NCBI GenBank assembly: GCA_033439265.1
Contig: JAVTVX010000010.1
Span: forward strand, 30,059,056-30,123,055
Direction: 5' to 3'
DNA from: Dillenia suffruticosa
Taxonomy: Eukaryota; Streptophyta; Magnoliopsida; Dilleniales; Dilleniaceae
Length of the DNA stretch: 64,000 bases
A program made the translations under genes and the position numbers. The notes under the pieces were generated by a model that saw only the letters and a list, made by a program, of their open reading frames with translations, ran no database searches and was not told where the DNA came from. Shown in pieces: positions 13,441 to 25,260 of the stretch. Numbering within the stretch: position 1 is the first letter of the stretch; each line of letters opens with the position of its first letter.

Positions 13441-16400
13441 GCTCGAGATTCACAGCTGCAGTCTACGATTTGGTGTTTCTACAGCTCCAACACGACCAAC
13501 TTGCTGTTCAAAACGACGAGCTTATAAAGACCGTTGAACATGTCTCCAGCGAACGAGATAGCTTCAGAGAAGAGATTTGGAGGATCCAATTGTGTTTGAA
13601 GGAAAAAGAAGATGAATTTGAGAGAATGATTAAGGATGTTGAGGACGAGAGAGAGAAATCGAAGAATGAGGTCCAATTGGGGAAAATTAGGGTTCAGGAG
13701 TTGTTGGATGAGAAAATTGAGCAAATTTCGGTTTTCGATCAGGGTATGGGGTTTGTGAGTTCAGTGAAGGATTGTTTGGCGAGAATGATTGGGAGTGTAA
13801 TTGAAGAGAAAGTGGAGCGTGAAAATGAAAAATTAGGGCTAGAAGGGGAGATGAAGGAGATTTTGAGGGAATCAGAGGAAATTTCAAGGCTTGCAAGTGA
13901 ATTGGAGGTGAAATTGGGGAAGTATATGGAAATGAGGAAGAAAGAGAAGAGGGAATTGGAGAATAGTGTTGTGAGTTTGACTGAGGAGAATCGGGATATT
14001 AATAGTTTGCTTAGGATTGCTTTGGTGGAGAAGGAGGCAGTGGAGAAAACACTGAATAAGCTTAAGGGCAATAGTGAGCAGAAGAGAGTTGCCATTTTGC
14101 AGATTGCGGAACGAGGGTTGCAAAGAGTTGGGTTTGGATTCATGATGGGGACGGGGGCCAATGAAGCTGTTCAGGATACTGCATCAAATGCATCTGCTAA
14201 ATCAGATGGTAGTGAATGCGAAGAGGAGGTTGTTAGTTTGGTAAAGATCTTGCTCTCTTGCTTTTATCAGTATATCTTTAGTATATTTTCATTCTATATA
14301 CAGAATGATGGCTGTTGGATAAATTGCGCAAGATGAAAACAAGTTTAGAGTTTAAGGGACCTTGCAGGATAGCCAATATGGTCCGCTGAATTTTGTGCAT
14401 TCAGCTTTTATTTGTTTCATGAGTTAACATAAGCTTTTGTTTCTCAATGCAGTTTTCTTTTTGAATTTATTTATTTAATTTTATAGAGAATGAAAGTATA
14501 CTAGCCACTAAATTTTGATGTTTAAAAATATTAACAGCTATTTGCCACCAACTTCCTTTTTGAAACCAGCTTTTTAGATGATTCATGAAAATGTAGTCCC
14601 AGAGCTCCCAATCGCTTAGTGTGACATACTTGCTTAAATATGTACAGTGGTAGAACTGATTTTAATTATTCTTTCCAGGCCTCGACTGTGGAGCGGATAA
14701 TGAAGAATTTGCGGCTTGAGATCACACAATTGAGAAGGGCTTTGGATGAATCTAGGTACTCAATACTTGAAAAGCAGTCTTAGTATGATAACCTATTTTT
14801 CATCATCCCTATGGTTGTATTATTGTCAGAAGAGGTACAATTTAGGTTCCCATGCACGTGTTACTCAAGTCCCCCATCCAAATTGCATGCCTAGTCCAAC
14901 TGCTAGCCCTTCACAGGCCCCCTCCCGACAAAAAAAGAAGGGGGGAAATTGCCCTGCAATTTGGATCTGCATTATCTATCCTTAAATATCACCAACTATT
15001 TTGATAATCTGATTGGAAATACGCACATACTTACACATACATACGTACATATATATATGGCTTGGCCATTGATTATGTTATCTTGATTCTTACATTTGAT
15101 ATACCACTGAATCAATGATCAAACCACATATTTATGGCAGTGTAAGACCGTGGAGGAACACTCTGAAACAAAATACAAGCCACTTAATCCTGTCATATAT
15201 CCTAAAAAGGAGAGGGAGGACATGCCTTTGTTTCAAATTTTATATCCAGAGCACCTCTAGAAAATTCTCCAGTTCCTTTCACATTGCTTTATTTTGTAGT
15301 TCTGACGCTAGGGCCTTCCTTTTTACCTGTTGCACAAAGTATTAGATGTTTTGAATTCCTTTCCTCTCCAGAGTGCAGGTACCAAACTTGCATCTACATG
15401 AAGGTGGATTGATCAGTTGATGTGAAGCCAATGAACTTGATCAATTAACATGAGGCATGTTTTGAAATTTACACTCAAACAAATTGGCCTACAGTTCACA
15501 TTGTCAAAATCTGCTTAGACAATGTATTGATGATGACCATAAACAAGCAGTTGATTGTGAATGTAAATCTTTTTCTTTTTTTTTCCTTTTCTTTTCCTTA
15601 TTTCCTAGATAAGCACAAACTGGAAATGAAGTGAGGAAGCACTAGGAAATTTGACCGATACCAACTTCATTTATAGGAGAAGGCCTTGGCATTTGCATGA
15701 TAGAGCTGTTGAAGTCAGTTCATTGTAATGAATACTTGCGTCCTGTAGTATTATATCAAGTTCTTCATTACCGAGTTGCTTCCAGCATTTAAATCTTTCT
15801 CTTGTCATATTAGTATTTTGTTTTCTTCCAGCATGTTGATTATTTAATGGATGTCAGGTCAGACACTGAACGTCTACAGAGTCTAACAGAGAAGCAATCT
15901 CAAAAAATAGCAGAGAACACTTTGTACATTAAAGAGTTGGAGGATAGAGAGACAATGTTGGCCCAGAATGTAGCTTTCTATCACACTTAAAAAATGTAGT
16001 TTTTCTTCATATATACTATATTCTAACTTTTGCTTTCTGGCTGTTAGGTTGAAGAACTCCTGAACGAAATTAAGGAAACTGAAGAAGAGGTTGCCAGATG
16101 GAGGGAGGCTTGTGAGTTAGAGGTGGATGCTGGGAAAAAGGTCATTGAAGAGCGTGACAAAGTGGTAGGACTCTACTTATCTGAGTGCTGTTCAATCTTT
16201 GTATTTATCTCTATATTCAGTTTCTGGTGGCTGGTATCTTCTTCATATATTTGTTCCTTTGCTTCTAAACCTTATTTTGAGTGTCTGCGCACATCAGAGC
16301 GTTACATTGTTCAAGTGAATTAGGGGCTAAAATCTGAATGATACTTATGTTGATTAAACTTATACTCTAAAAACTGGAAAATTGTCATAGAATGCTACTT

Positions 16401-18073
16401 TCTGTATTATTAATGGGCATATAATTGTACTTGAAGGCATACCTTTTCCTTTGTAGAAAACAGTCCTTGTACTGTAGCTTCCTAGTTAATTAAGCAAGAT
16501 CAAGTACCTTGGCTCTCAGTCTTTTGCTCACTTTTGTCTACCAGTGTAGAATTTTGAATATTTGATAAGTCAAAATTAATAATATTTTAGGGTGGTAAGT
16601 GGGAAGGTCATGAAAATGTTCTTCCTCTAGTGTATCTGAAGAACACTGTTTTTTTATCCCAACACAATATGAGATTGAATTTTCCAAATTCCAAGTGGTT
16701 GATATATAGTTGTCCACCCACAATGGAATTGAGATCTGGGTCGCCTGACCTAATTCAGGCTGTATTCTTAATCCAAATTGTTGTTCTTAATCCAGATTGT
16801 TGTCACTAGCATCCTGAATTTTTTAAATATCTATTTTCAATTGTTTAACACCATTAATTAGAATAAATCACCTGTAGTTATAGCACATGTTATCAAATAT
16901 CATACAACATTAATAGATTGATTTTCTGGTATTAGTTAACCTTCTGAAATAAAGCTTTCCTTTCAAGTTTGAAAAAGACTTATGAAATCTCTACATAAGC
17001 TGTTATATATCCCATATCATCTCTAGATAATCAGGAATCCCATTATTAAACTTTTTTTGCTCTTTGAATTATCTCCTATAATCCGATATTAATTAGCTTG
17101 TTTCTTCTTACTGAACATTTCTTACTTCTTGTATTATTAGAAATTAAAAAAACTAAGTTCATGGTTATATGTATATACTACACGAATATGAGAAACTCAT
17201 AACTCCTAATCGTACAATGACTCCTAATCTTACCCTGTACCATTGAAAGTGGAGGACCACTTACCCATACTCATCTTGCAGTCCATAGCACACTGCGATC
17301 TAGGTAACTATGGGTCCCAAAATTTGACAAGTCAACTGCATTTGCTCTTTTTTTTGGACCTTTTCTTACACTTAAGATTTTCTTAGGTTGTTAAGCACTG
17401 ATTTGGACATCTAGCGCGTCAAGCTGGGTTCAAAGTTTGTACTATTCCTTATTATGAATCAAATACTAATAATTGCTTGCATAACTATGTATTTGGCTGG
17501 ACTGATTCTCTCCTCAGATTGCAGTTGCAGGCTTTGAAGCATGCTGGTTTAAAATGCTTTACTTTGCCTTCTTATGAAGTAAACTGACGCCCAAAATGTC
17601 ATTTTACCATTACAGTTTACATCTGTGATAATGCCAGCAGCATTTGAGTTGCTCTTTGCTTTGTATTTTCTCCTGGGTTGTGAAACTTATGCTAATTTGT
17701 TGGTATGTATTAGGCTGCAATTCTCAAAGAGGAGTTGGAGAAAACAAAAGCTGCTTTGGACGTATCAAACAGCAAGTTAAAGCTGAAAGAAGAGCTTGCT
17801 GCAGCAGCAATGGCAGCCGAGCAAGCAGCAGAAAGGTCCCTGCATCTGGCTGATAGCCGAGCTGCTGAACTGCAAAATCGAATAGAAGAGCTAACGAGAC
17901 AATTGGAAGAAGCTGATAGCAGGGCTCGTGGTAACCGCCATAGGGTTAGGCACGTGTGTTGGCCATGGCGGATTCTCAAGGTCAACCTTGCTGAGAGTAA
18001 TGGCAGTACCAGAGTAAGGAATGACAGAAGGATGCTACCAGAAATGCAAGCCCTGCTTCACTCTAGTGCTTGA
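13296..18073 (+). CDS. Long coiled-coil protein, At3g49055-like
   Basis: Five exons with clean borders: 13296-14240, 14679-14755, 15858-15969, 16048-16164 and 17714-18073 (stop TGA). Together they encode 536 residues. The protein is almost wholly heptad-like, rich in E, K, L and R, from residue ~25 to ~490. The conserved core in exons 2-5 includes STVERIMKNLRLEITQLRRA, AAEQAAERSLHLADSRAAEL and NRIEELTRQLEEADSRARG; a basic, Trp-containing C-terminal tail follows. There is no signal peptide or membrane span. It resembles the plant protein catalogued as uncharacterised At3g49055, for which no function is established. In Arabidopsis this locus, as I recall, adjoins PUB32, matching the neighbour here. 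The length is near the family's usual ~500 aa. The overlapping upstream ORF is listed separately. The largest intron (16165-17713) shows no insertion I can recognise. Confidence 0.85.
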
Positions 18074-18585
18074 GAAGCCCTCTGTGTTTCTTTCCCCAGC
18101 CTATACCAAAATTTTCACCTCGTCATTTATGTGAGGGACCAAAAGTTGTTCTTATATAGTCATCGTTTCATTCCGTTTGTGCCTTATTAGTAAACATCCT
18201 CAGAGGGAGCCCTCTGGAGTTCCCAGTAAGCTCCCCGCTTTCAATATTTGCTTCAGGCATGTTCTGGTCGTTCTGATGGGCAATCTTCAGTCTGGTTAAG
18301 TTAACAATTTGTACCTAAATAAAAAGTTAATTAAGCTAGATTAACAACGTGTTTAATTTACTAGGCATAATGGATACACTTTATTAGTACAAAACCAACT
18401 TCTTCAAATAAAGGCTCTTGACTGTTGGACAAACAAGGAAGAAATTAACATAGTAGAATCAAAGAAAGAAAGAAACAACAAATACAGATGCATCCACCCA
18501 CGGTCGCATCAATGGTATGTCCAGGACGTCCATGGCAACTTCGTGTTGCCCATTTCCCTCTCTTCACAATCTGACACATGGAACC
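18074..18585. other. 3' flank of the coiled-coil gene
   Basis: Probable 3' untranslated region with an AATAAA-like signal near 18318, then AT-rich sequence. I see no gene in it. Confidence 0.5.
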
Positions 18586-18801
18586 TCAAAAAGTGGCATA
18601 TGCTTGGCCCACGATGAGCTTAACTAAAAAGCTCTCAGCTGATTTCATTATCCCCTTGATCTGTGTTGAAGAAAAACCATGATCACAAATCAATTGAGAT
18701 GAAAAATTTGACACATCTGTCGCCAAATTATTTGATTTCTGATAAGCTGGATGTCTAAAATTAATGAAGTATGTTTGCTGAGGCAAAATGAAGTTAAACA
18801 T
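18586..18801 (-). pseudogene. Possible gene fragment with mTERF-like segment
   Basis: An open frame of 71 codons contains CDHGFSSTQIKGIMKSAESF, reminiscent of an mTERF helical repeat (HGFSxTQI...). A preceding minus-strand exon-like piece at about 18806-18846, with a TTTTGCAG acceptor, is next to it. The splice phase between the two pieces does not give a clean join, and 18957 starts an LTR element, so this would be a broken gene at best. The resemblance is short and could be chance. Confidence 0.25.
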
Positions 18802-18910
18802 TACCTACTTTGCTGAGAGACCAATACCCTTTAAATCATCAAGCTGCAAAACAACAGCAAGTGAATGGGGGTTAGCCAAACGATTCAATAAAGTTAAACT
18901 CGCATATATA

Positions 18911-18952
18911 AGAAAGAGAGAGAGTGTGTGTGTTTGCATACATACATACATA
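18911..18952. repeat. Compound microsatellite (GA)n(TG)n(CATA)n
   Basis: A GA run, a TG run and CATACATACATACATA lie immediately before the 5' LTR of the next element. A similar CATA run (22701-22722) lies just beyond that element's 3' LTR. Confidence 0.9.
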
Positions 18953-18956
18953 CCAA

Positions 18957-19630
18957 TGGTACCATGCTTAATAGCTTACAATCATTCATGGATATCCGAT
19001 AAGGAAACAAATCTCCGCGATAGTGGAAATTTTCCTTATTTCCGTAAGATTTCAATTCTCTTGTACTCTCAATAAGGAATGAAATCTTTCTAATATCTTA
19101 AACTTTCCTTAATGTGAGTGATTCTAAATCAAATCTCTATCATTTTGGAAGACAATTTCTCCACAAGATAAGTAGAATTTTTTACACATTTTAGCACATA
19201 AAAAACTATATATACAAAGCAAATGCAACCTATCTGGGAGGAGGAACTCAATTCTCTACAAGAGGTATGGTTTCATAGCTAATTCCATGTCATCAAAGGT
19301 ACGACTTCATACTCAATTTTATGCACGAATAGGGATATGACTTTATACACATACATATAGATTACATCACATGGCATAGCATATGCAACATATATTATGT
19401 CTTTATTTACAGTATTCATTATACAATACTCCACACACAATACACAGGGATAACATGGAGCAAAAGCTACAGGCTGCACTTAGTCTTTCTTTTATTACTC
19501 TTTCTGAATTGAGTATCAAAATCTCCACCCCGGACTATCTCTGGTGGGGTTTTTGAAGGTTTCCCATCTAAGAAGATTTGACGAACATTTCAACACCGGT
19601 TCCCTGTTTGAGTTGGAAGAGCAGTTATTT
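18957..19630 (+). repeat. 5' LTR of the non-autonomous element
   Basis: Aligns along its length with 21982-22660. Shared blocks include GACAATTTCTCCACAAG, GACTTTATACACATACATA and TAGATTACATCA. The end is placed where similarity fades and is approximate. Confidence 0.85.
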
Positions 19631-20120
19631 GTGGACTTAAAATATGATATCAATAGATTGACGCTGTTTGTGGAAAATGATCGATTGATAAGTCGAAGAA
19701 ACTTTACACCCTGTTTTGCGTTGTCTCTCCTATCCCCATGCTTCCATCATCCATACACGACATCAGGCAGAGCTGCCCTCACAGCGAGATCCCCAGCTGC
19801 CTACTACCTACTGCCCATTCTTGGGACACCTCTTGGTATCAGAGTGCTCAGATATGATCTGGATCCATCGAGTATCTCGATTTAATAATTTCTATCAGTC
19901 ACCTTTTATTACTTTGTTAATATTTTCATATTACTAACTAGTTGTTCCTACATTAAATTTTTTCTTATACTTATTATGACAATAATATCACTATTTTATA
20001 TGTTCTAACACTTTTTCGTAGCACTTTGATCGTGTTGATTTTGCAGCAATAAAAAATGAATTTTGTCTTGTGATAACACAGTTAGGGATACCCCTCCATT
20101 GAGCAATCCTCCCAGCTACC

Positions 20121-20440
20121 TCTTTAATCGCCAATATATAAGATATAACTTTCAAGCAAGTGGCTCCCATATCTTCTCAGCTCTACGTGTCATATGGGTT
20201 CTGCACCCGCTCTCTTGGTCCTACGCCACATATGAGTTCCCCACCCAGTGACACTTACATCTTCTCGACTCTACACTTCATATGGGTTTCACATCCACTT
20301 TTTTGGCTCCACGCCACATACGGGTTCCACACCCATCCTCTTAGCTCTATGCCTCTTTAGTCGCCATTATATAGGATATAACTCCCGAGCGAGTGGCTTC
20401 TACATTCTCTCAGCACCATGCCGCATATGGATTCTACACC
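20121..20440. repeat. 88-bp tandem units plus a ~232-bp direct repeat
   Basis: CATATGGG-type words recur at 20191, 20229, 20279 and 20317, giving two 88-bp units. The block starting CTCTTTAATCGCCAATATA near 20121 returns at about 20353 as CTCTTTAGTCGCCATTATA. Short ATG frames across this array reflect the repeat, not genes. Confidence 0.7.
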
Positions 20441-20450
20441 CACTCTTTTG

Positions 20451-20690
20451 ATTTTCTGTTTATATATGGGCCCCGACCCCTGGATGCAATTCAACTGTCT
20501 TTTTCTTGTTTTTCTGTTTATATATGGGTCCTGCCTCGCAGATGGTATTCAACTCTCTTTCTCTCGGTTTTCTGTTTATATATGGGCTCTGATGTCTGAA
20601 TGGGATTTAACTCCCTTTCTCTAGATTTTTTGTTTAATTTGGATACTATTGTAATAGACGAGATTTAAGTCCTTTTCTCTCAGCACCGTA
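20451..20690. repeat. 58-bp tandem array, ~3.5 copies
   Basis: CTGTTTATATATGGG occurs at 20456, 20514 and 20572, exactly 58 bases apart, each followed by a diverged ATTCAACTCTCTTTCTCT-like half. A degenerate further copy follows. It lies in the internal region of the LTR element. Confidence 0.85.
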
Positions 20691-21589
20691 ACATACCAGT
20701 TGTAACATTGCTTTAGTAAAAGGCGAAAGAATAGTTTGTTATGTATTCATCGCATAGCTGCGTGTAACATTGCTCTAGTATATATATATATTATATATTC
20801 TCTTGATTCTAATGCCTAATTTCTCTTGCAATTAAAACACCTTTTGAGACAACTAAATGCTCAAATTACTTTATCTTAACACAATTTACTTTTCCAATCA
20901 TAATTTTTTTTTACATTATGCAAGCATAGGGCGACTAGCAAACATCTTCCCTATATACACATGAAGTTCGAAGAGCTTCTTTAGCCAACCACAATAATCT
21001 CACCTCATTCTTTTTCACTTCAACCTCCAATCTCTCACATCACCAAGAGTCTTGTTAGATTGACAAAATATCTCTTGGTCTTTACGCTTAAGGCAGCCTC
21101 TACTATCCTCTCTTGTTCGATCCCTCTAGCACACAACCGGGGTATAAAGTTTGACAAAGTGTGGCTGACTTCCTCTTTTCATAACATAAACACTATGCAT
21201 CAAGCACTTTAGAACTGAGGGTTTCTTCGCAATTTCCACCAAGAAATCCATGACCAGATTTCAATATCATCTGTATGAGATTACACATCTTCTTCATATC
21301 ATCTAAACCACAGGAGACTTCGCATTCATGATCTATCAGCAGTTTTCGTCAGAGGTACCCCTTTGGCGCTTTATACACCTACTCATTCTCCGTTGGTAAC
21401 CTCACCAGTAATTATTACCTAGCCCAATCTCCTTTACCACTTCCTCTAACTCTTTTTCGATTATCACACTCCTAATCTAGCTTATATCAAGGTGACCTTG
21501 TGGTTCAAAACCCTTCACAAACCTCACAATTGAAATTTCTTATCAAGCTTGTCTGACCACAATCACCAAGCCCATAGATTGTTGAGTGA

Positions 21590-21755
21590 CCTCTTGGTTG
21601 TCCAACCTCTTGGTCAGTCATTTATCTCTCTCAATACACTTTGTCCGGCCATCTTCTCTTAGTGTACTTTGGTCATTCGATCTCTCGGCCATTTGACCTC
21701 TTGGTCACTCGACCTTTTAATTACCCAACCTCTCAGTCATTCGTTCCCTCGGTCA
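21590..21755. repeat. Degenerate short tandem repeat of TTGGTCACTCGACC type
   Basis: A 16-20 base motif around TTGGTC, CTCTCGGTCA and TTCGACCTCT is repeated irregularly. This is a simple repeat in the element's internal region. Confidence 0.5.
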
Positions 21756-21981
21756 CAAACCCTAGAATCAAAACTTCTTCTCAAATAGTTCTCATAGTTT
21801 ATCACAAAAAATATATAGATTACGATTCACCCATTACGAAAATCTTTTTTAAAGAAACACAAAAGTCTAATCAACACCTTTTACACTTGATACTCCACTT
21901 TCGCGCCTTTTCTGATCCTTCAGTTCGTTCTACTCCTATTACCATCTTTTCAAAATGACATTAGAAGTGTAGGGCAAATGA

Positions 21982-22660
21982 TGGTACCCAGTTTAACAAC
22001 CCACAATCATTTATGATTACCCGATAAGCAAGAAAATCCCCATGACAATGGAAAATTTCCTTATTTTTGTAGGATTTCAATTCTCTTCTACTCTTGATAA
22101 GAAAGGAAATCTTTTTAAAATCTTAAACCTTCCTTTATCTTGAGTGACTCTAAATCAAATTCTTACCAATTCGAAAGACAATTTCTCCACAAGGTAAATA
22201 GGGTTTTCTACGCGTCTCGGCACATATAAGACTATAAATATAGAGTAAAGGCAACCCATCAAGAAGGAAGAACTCAATTCTCCACAAGAGAAGCACGGCT
22301 TCATAGCCAATTCCATTCCATCAAAGATATGATTTTGTATTCAATTATATGTACGATCAGAAGTATGACTTTATACACATACATATAGATTACATCATAT
22401 GATATAATATACGCAACATACAATATATCCTTATACACAATACTCATTGTACAATACTCTACACACGATACAAACCGAGGTAAAATAGGGCAAAAGTTAC
22501 AAACTACTCTCGGTCTTTCTTTTATTATTCTTTTTGAATTAAGTGTCAAAGTCCTTCCACCAAACCACCCTCGGTAGGGTTGTTACAAATTTCTCATCTC
22601 AGAAGATTCGGTGAATATCTCAACATTGGTTCTCCATTCAAGTCAGAAGAACAGTTATTG
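21982..22660 (+). repeat. 3' LTR of the non-autonomous element
   Basis: Partner of 18957-19630 and clearly diverged from it, so the insertion is old. It ends near CAGAAGAACAGTTATT. Confidence 0.85.
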
Positions 22661-23085
22661 ACAAGTGTACATACTTGTCAAAATCTGACTTTAACAAATA
22701 CATGCATACATACATACATACAATATATATTGTATGAGGTTTTTACATCCTTGAGGGGTTCCGGAGATATTTCTCAACATGCTATTTGCCAGAATCCGAA
22801 ATAACATACACTCCTCACGTTATTGACAAGTTGCCCTATTGCAAGTGGCTATGAGCCATGTGCTATGATTGTGGTTTCATGCACATCACAAGTATTTACT
22901 GTGTTTCAATTACCATGTTGAATTGATCTCTTGACCGTCCAACACAGAATGATCTCGCTTCTCTTCTGCCAAACTTAACCTCATTTTGAGTTTTTTTTTT
23001 TAAATTTATTTTTATTTTTTTTTTAAAACCAAAACATAAATTTCTTTTTAGGTAAATTGCTAACTTATTTTAACATTCTGGCTTG
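22661..23085. other. Spacer between two LTR elements
   Basis: 425 bases with a CATA microsatellite (22701-22722) and a poly-T/A-rich stretch near 22990-23020. I see no gene. Confidence 0.6.
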
Positions 23086-23337
23086 TGATAAGATTTGGTT
23101 GTGAAGGAAAATGATTTTCTATTGATTTACTTTGTTTTGGTACATATGTATATATATAAAATTGGTATACATATTTATATAATATAAAGAGTCAATTAAG
23201 TAATAAAAAGGGAAAGAAAATCAACTAAAAAAGAAAAGTCAATTAGGCAACTAAAAGGAAAGGGAATATATGGACGTCAAATCTTGTTCTAGTAATCATT
23301 CTCTCCATTTGATATTGTTTCTTTAATTCCACTAATA
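23086..23337 (-). repeat. 3' LTR of split Copia
   Basis: Matches 41194-41440. Shared words include TTGATTTACTTTGTTTTGGT, GTCAATTAAGTAATAAAAA and AGAGAATATATGG-like. It adjoins the polypurine tract on the inner side. Confidence 0.85.
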
Positions 23338-23348
23338 CTCCCCCTCAA
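23338..23348 (-). other. Copia polypurine tract
   Basis: TTGAGGGGGAG on the minus strand immediately precedes the 3' LTR, which is the standard plus-strand primer of plant Copia elements. Confidence 0.8.
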
Positions 23349-23349
23349 G

Positions 23350-24486
23350 TTGGTGCATGAAGGTCAGTAATACCCAGCTTGCTTTGAAGAAACAAAAATT
23401 AGTCCTTGCTTAAAACTTTGGTAAAAATGTCAACGGGTCAGTTTGTAGTAGAAATGACAAGTGGTTGAATGATCCCAATTTCAGGCTTTTCACGTACAAT
23501 GTGACAATCAATTTCAAGATACTTGATATGTTTATGGAAGAATGGATTGGTAGTGATATGGAGTGCTATCTAGTTGTCACAATATAGAGGAGTGGCAGAT
23601 GATAAAGAAACGTAAGGTCACTAAGTAAAGATCGAAGTCAAATGATTTCCCGTGTAGTAGTGGTCATGGCATGATATTCGGTCTCAGTAGATGAATGTGA
23701 TACAGTTTGTTATTTTTAACTTTTCCAAGATACCAAACTATGACCAAGGAAGATGCAGTGTCTGGTAGTTGACCGACGGGTTTGAGGATAGCTTGCTTGA
23801 TCAGAATTTGAAAAATCAATAAACTTTATTGGGCTAGGGAAGACAATAGAATACTTTGGCCTGAAATTTTCTTTAAATGGCTAAGTAGCCGATGAGTAGT
23901 ATCTAAGTGTGGCTGACGAGATTGATGCATAAATTGGCTAAAACCATTAATGGTGAATGTAATATGAGGACGATCAATAATCAAATAGATGAGATGACCA
24001 ACTAAGCAACGATAAAAGGAGGGATCTTCTAGCAAATTACCAACAAAGTCTGTAAGTTTGAGATTTTATTCCATAGGTGTATGAGCAATGCGAGCACCAG
24101 TGAGACCAGAATCTGCAAGAAGATCCATGACATATTTATGTTGTAAGAGGTAAATGCCATGAGAAGATGTAGCTACCTCAATACCAAGACATTACTTGAG
24201 AGGGCCAACGTCATTGATGCGAAAGTGTTGTAATAAGAAAAACATGATTTGTGATAAAAGCATTGGGTCATTTCGAGTCATGACGATGTCATCCATGTAA
24301 ACCAAGAGGAAAAGTGAAGACAACCCATGATGGAGGCAAGATAGAGAAAAATTAACATGTGACTTTTTTGAAAGCAGCTTCTAATAAGGCAACAAAAAAT
24401 GGGAAAAATCGATTTCTTCTGGCTTGCTTCAAGCCATATAAGATTTATTAAGCTTGCAAACTAGATGTTTCGCCTTCTACTATAGA
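23350..24486 (-). pseudogene. Copia reverse transcriptase C-terminus / RNase H remnant
   Basis: The best open piece is 23826-24035, with the Copia hallmark YRCLVGHLIYLIIDRPHI, followed by SQFMHQSRQPHLD. Flanking sequence in other frames continues the RT and RNase H regions with stops and shifts. Its missing upstream half resumes at 36997, across the large CACTA insertion. Confidence 0.85.
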
Positions 24487-24489
24487 TGT
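24487..24489. repeat. Target-site duplication TGT (left)
   Basis: The three bases before the left terminal repeat match 36994-36996 after the right one. A 3-bp duplication is the CACTA hallmark. Confidence 0.75.
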
Positions 24490-24639
24490 TACTACAAAAT
24501 AAATGCACTATTTAGATGAACAAAAACTGTCTGCTAAACATACTCAAACCGTCTATAGAATCTTTTCCAATGGATACGCCTTCAGTCGGTTATAAACTAG
24601 TCGGGATATATCTAACTCGACAGTTTTGATAACCGTTGG

Positions 24640-25260
24640 AGTTTGTGATTGATTTATAGTGATGATTAGAAAAATGTTGGTAAAATTATTATCTTTTATC
24701 ATCGGTTTCAAAAGTATTGATAAAAATTATTATTTTTTATCGTTAGTTATCACGTGTTAGGAAATGTTAATATTTTTTATCATCAGTTACTACAACTGCT
24801 AAGAAATGTTACTGTCATTTATCATCAGTTATCATATATGTTAGGAAATGTTACTACTTTTTATCGTCGATTACCACTCAGTCATCATATATGTTAGTAT
24901 AAGTTACTGTTTGTATTATCGGTTACCACAAGTGAGGAAAAATTACTATTTTTATCGTTGGGTTGAAAAATATTAGTATAAATTACTGTCGGTTATCACA
25001 TGGTTATTGTCAGTTACCACATGGTTACTATCTTGTATCATCATGGTTACTGTCTTGTATCATCATAGTTACTGTTTTGTATCGTCGGTTATATAAGTGT
25101 TAAAAAATGTTACTCTCTCTCTTTTATCATCATGTTAACTTAAGAATGTTACTATTTTTTATCCTTTGTAATGTTATCACAAGTGTAAAAAAAATTACTA
25201 CTTTTATCATCGGTTACCACTAAATTACTGCCTGTTACCACATGATTACCACATAGTATC
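24640..25260. repeat. Left subterminal repeat array of the large CACTA element
   Basis: Many diverged direct copies of a ~60-base motif built from ATCGGTTACCACAAGTG, TTAGGAAATGTTACT and TTTTTTATCATC. Subterminal arrays of this kind bind transposase in known CACTA elements; that role is inferred here. Confidence 0.7.

Larger units (their letters stand above)
18957..22660 (+). mobile_element. LTR retrotransposon without gag-pol (non-autonomous)
   Basis: Two long, diverged direct repeats (18957-~19630 and 21982-~22660) frame about 2.35 kb of internal DNA. Both start TGGTACC. Just inside the left LTR, TGACGCTGTTTGTGGAAA (from 19659) resembles the TGGCGCCGTCTGTGGGAA-type primer site of plant Gypsy elements. 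A second candidate, TGGTATCAGAG, lies at 19834. A purine-rich stretch (AGAAGTGTAGGGCAAATGA) sits directly before the right LTR. No protease, RT or integrase frame is present, only tandem arrays, so this is a large non-autonomous derivative. I found no target duplication; the right end may be truncated. Confidence 0.8.

Noticed and set aside
13739..14161. Antisense frames opposite exon 1 of the coiled-coil gene
   Set aside because: Mirror images of a Glu/Lys-rich coding strand (Ser/Phe/Leu-rich text); shadows of the real exon.
19544..19885. 113-codon plus frame across the 5' LTR end
   Set aside because: Spans LTR, primer site and internal DNA with no gag similarity.
20063..20624. Several overlapping plus frames of 62-68 codons
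   Set aside because: Produced by the 88-bp and 58-bp tandem arrays.
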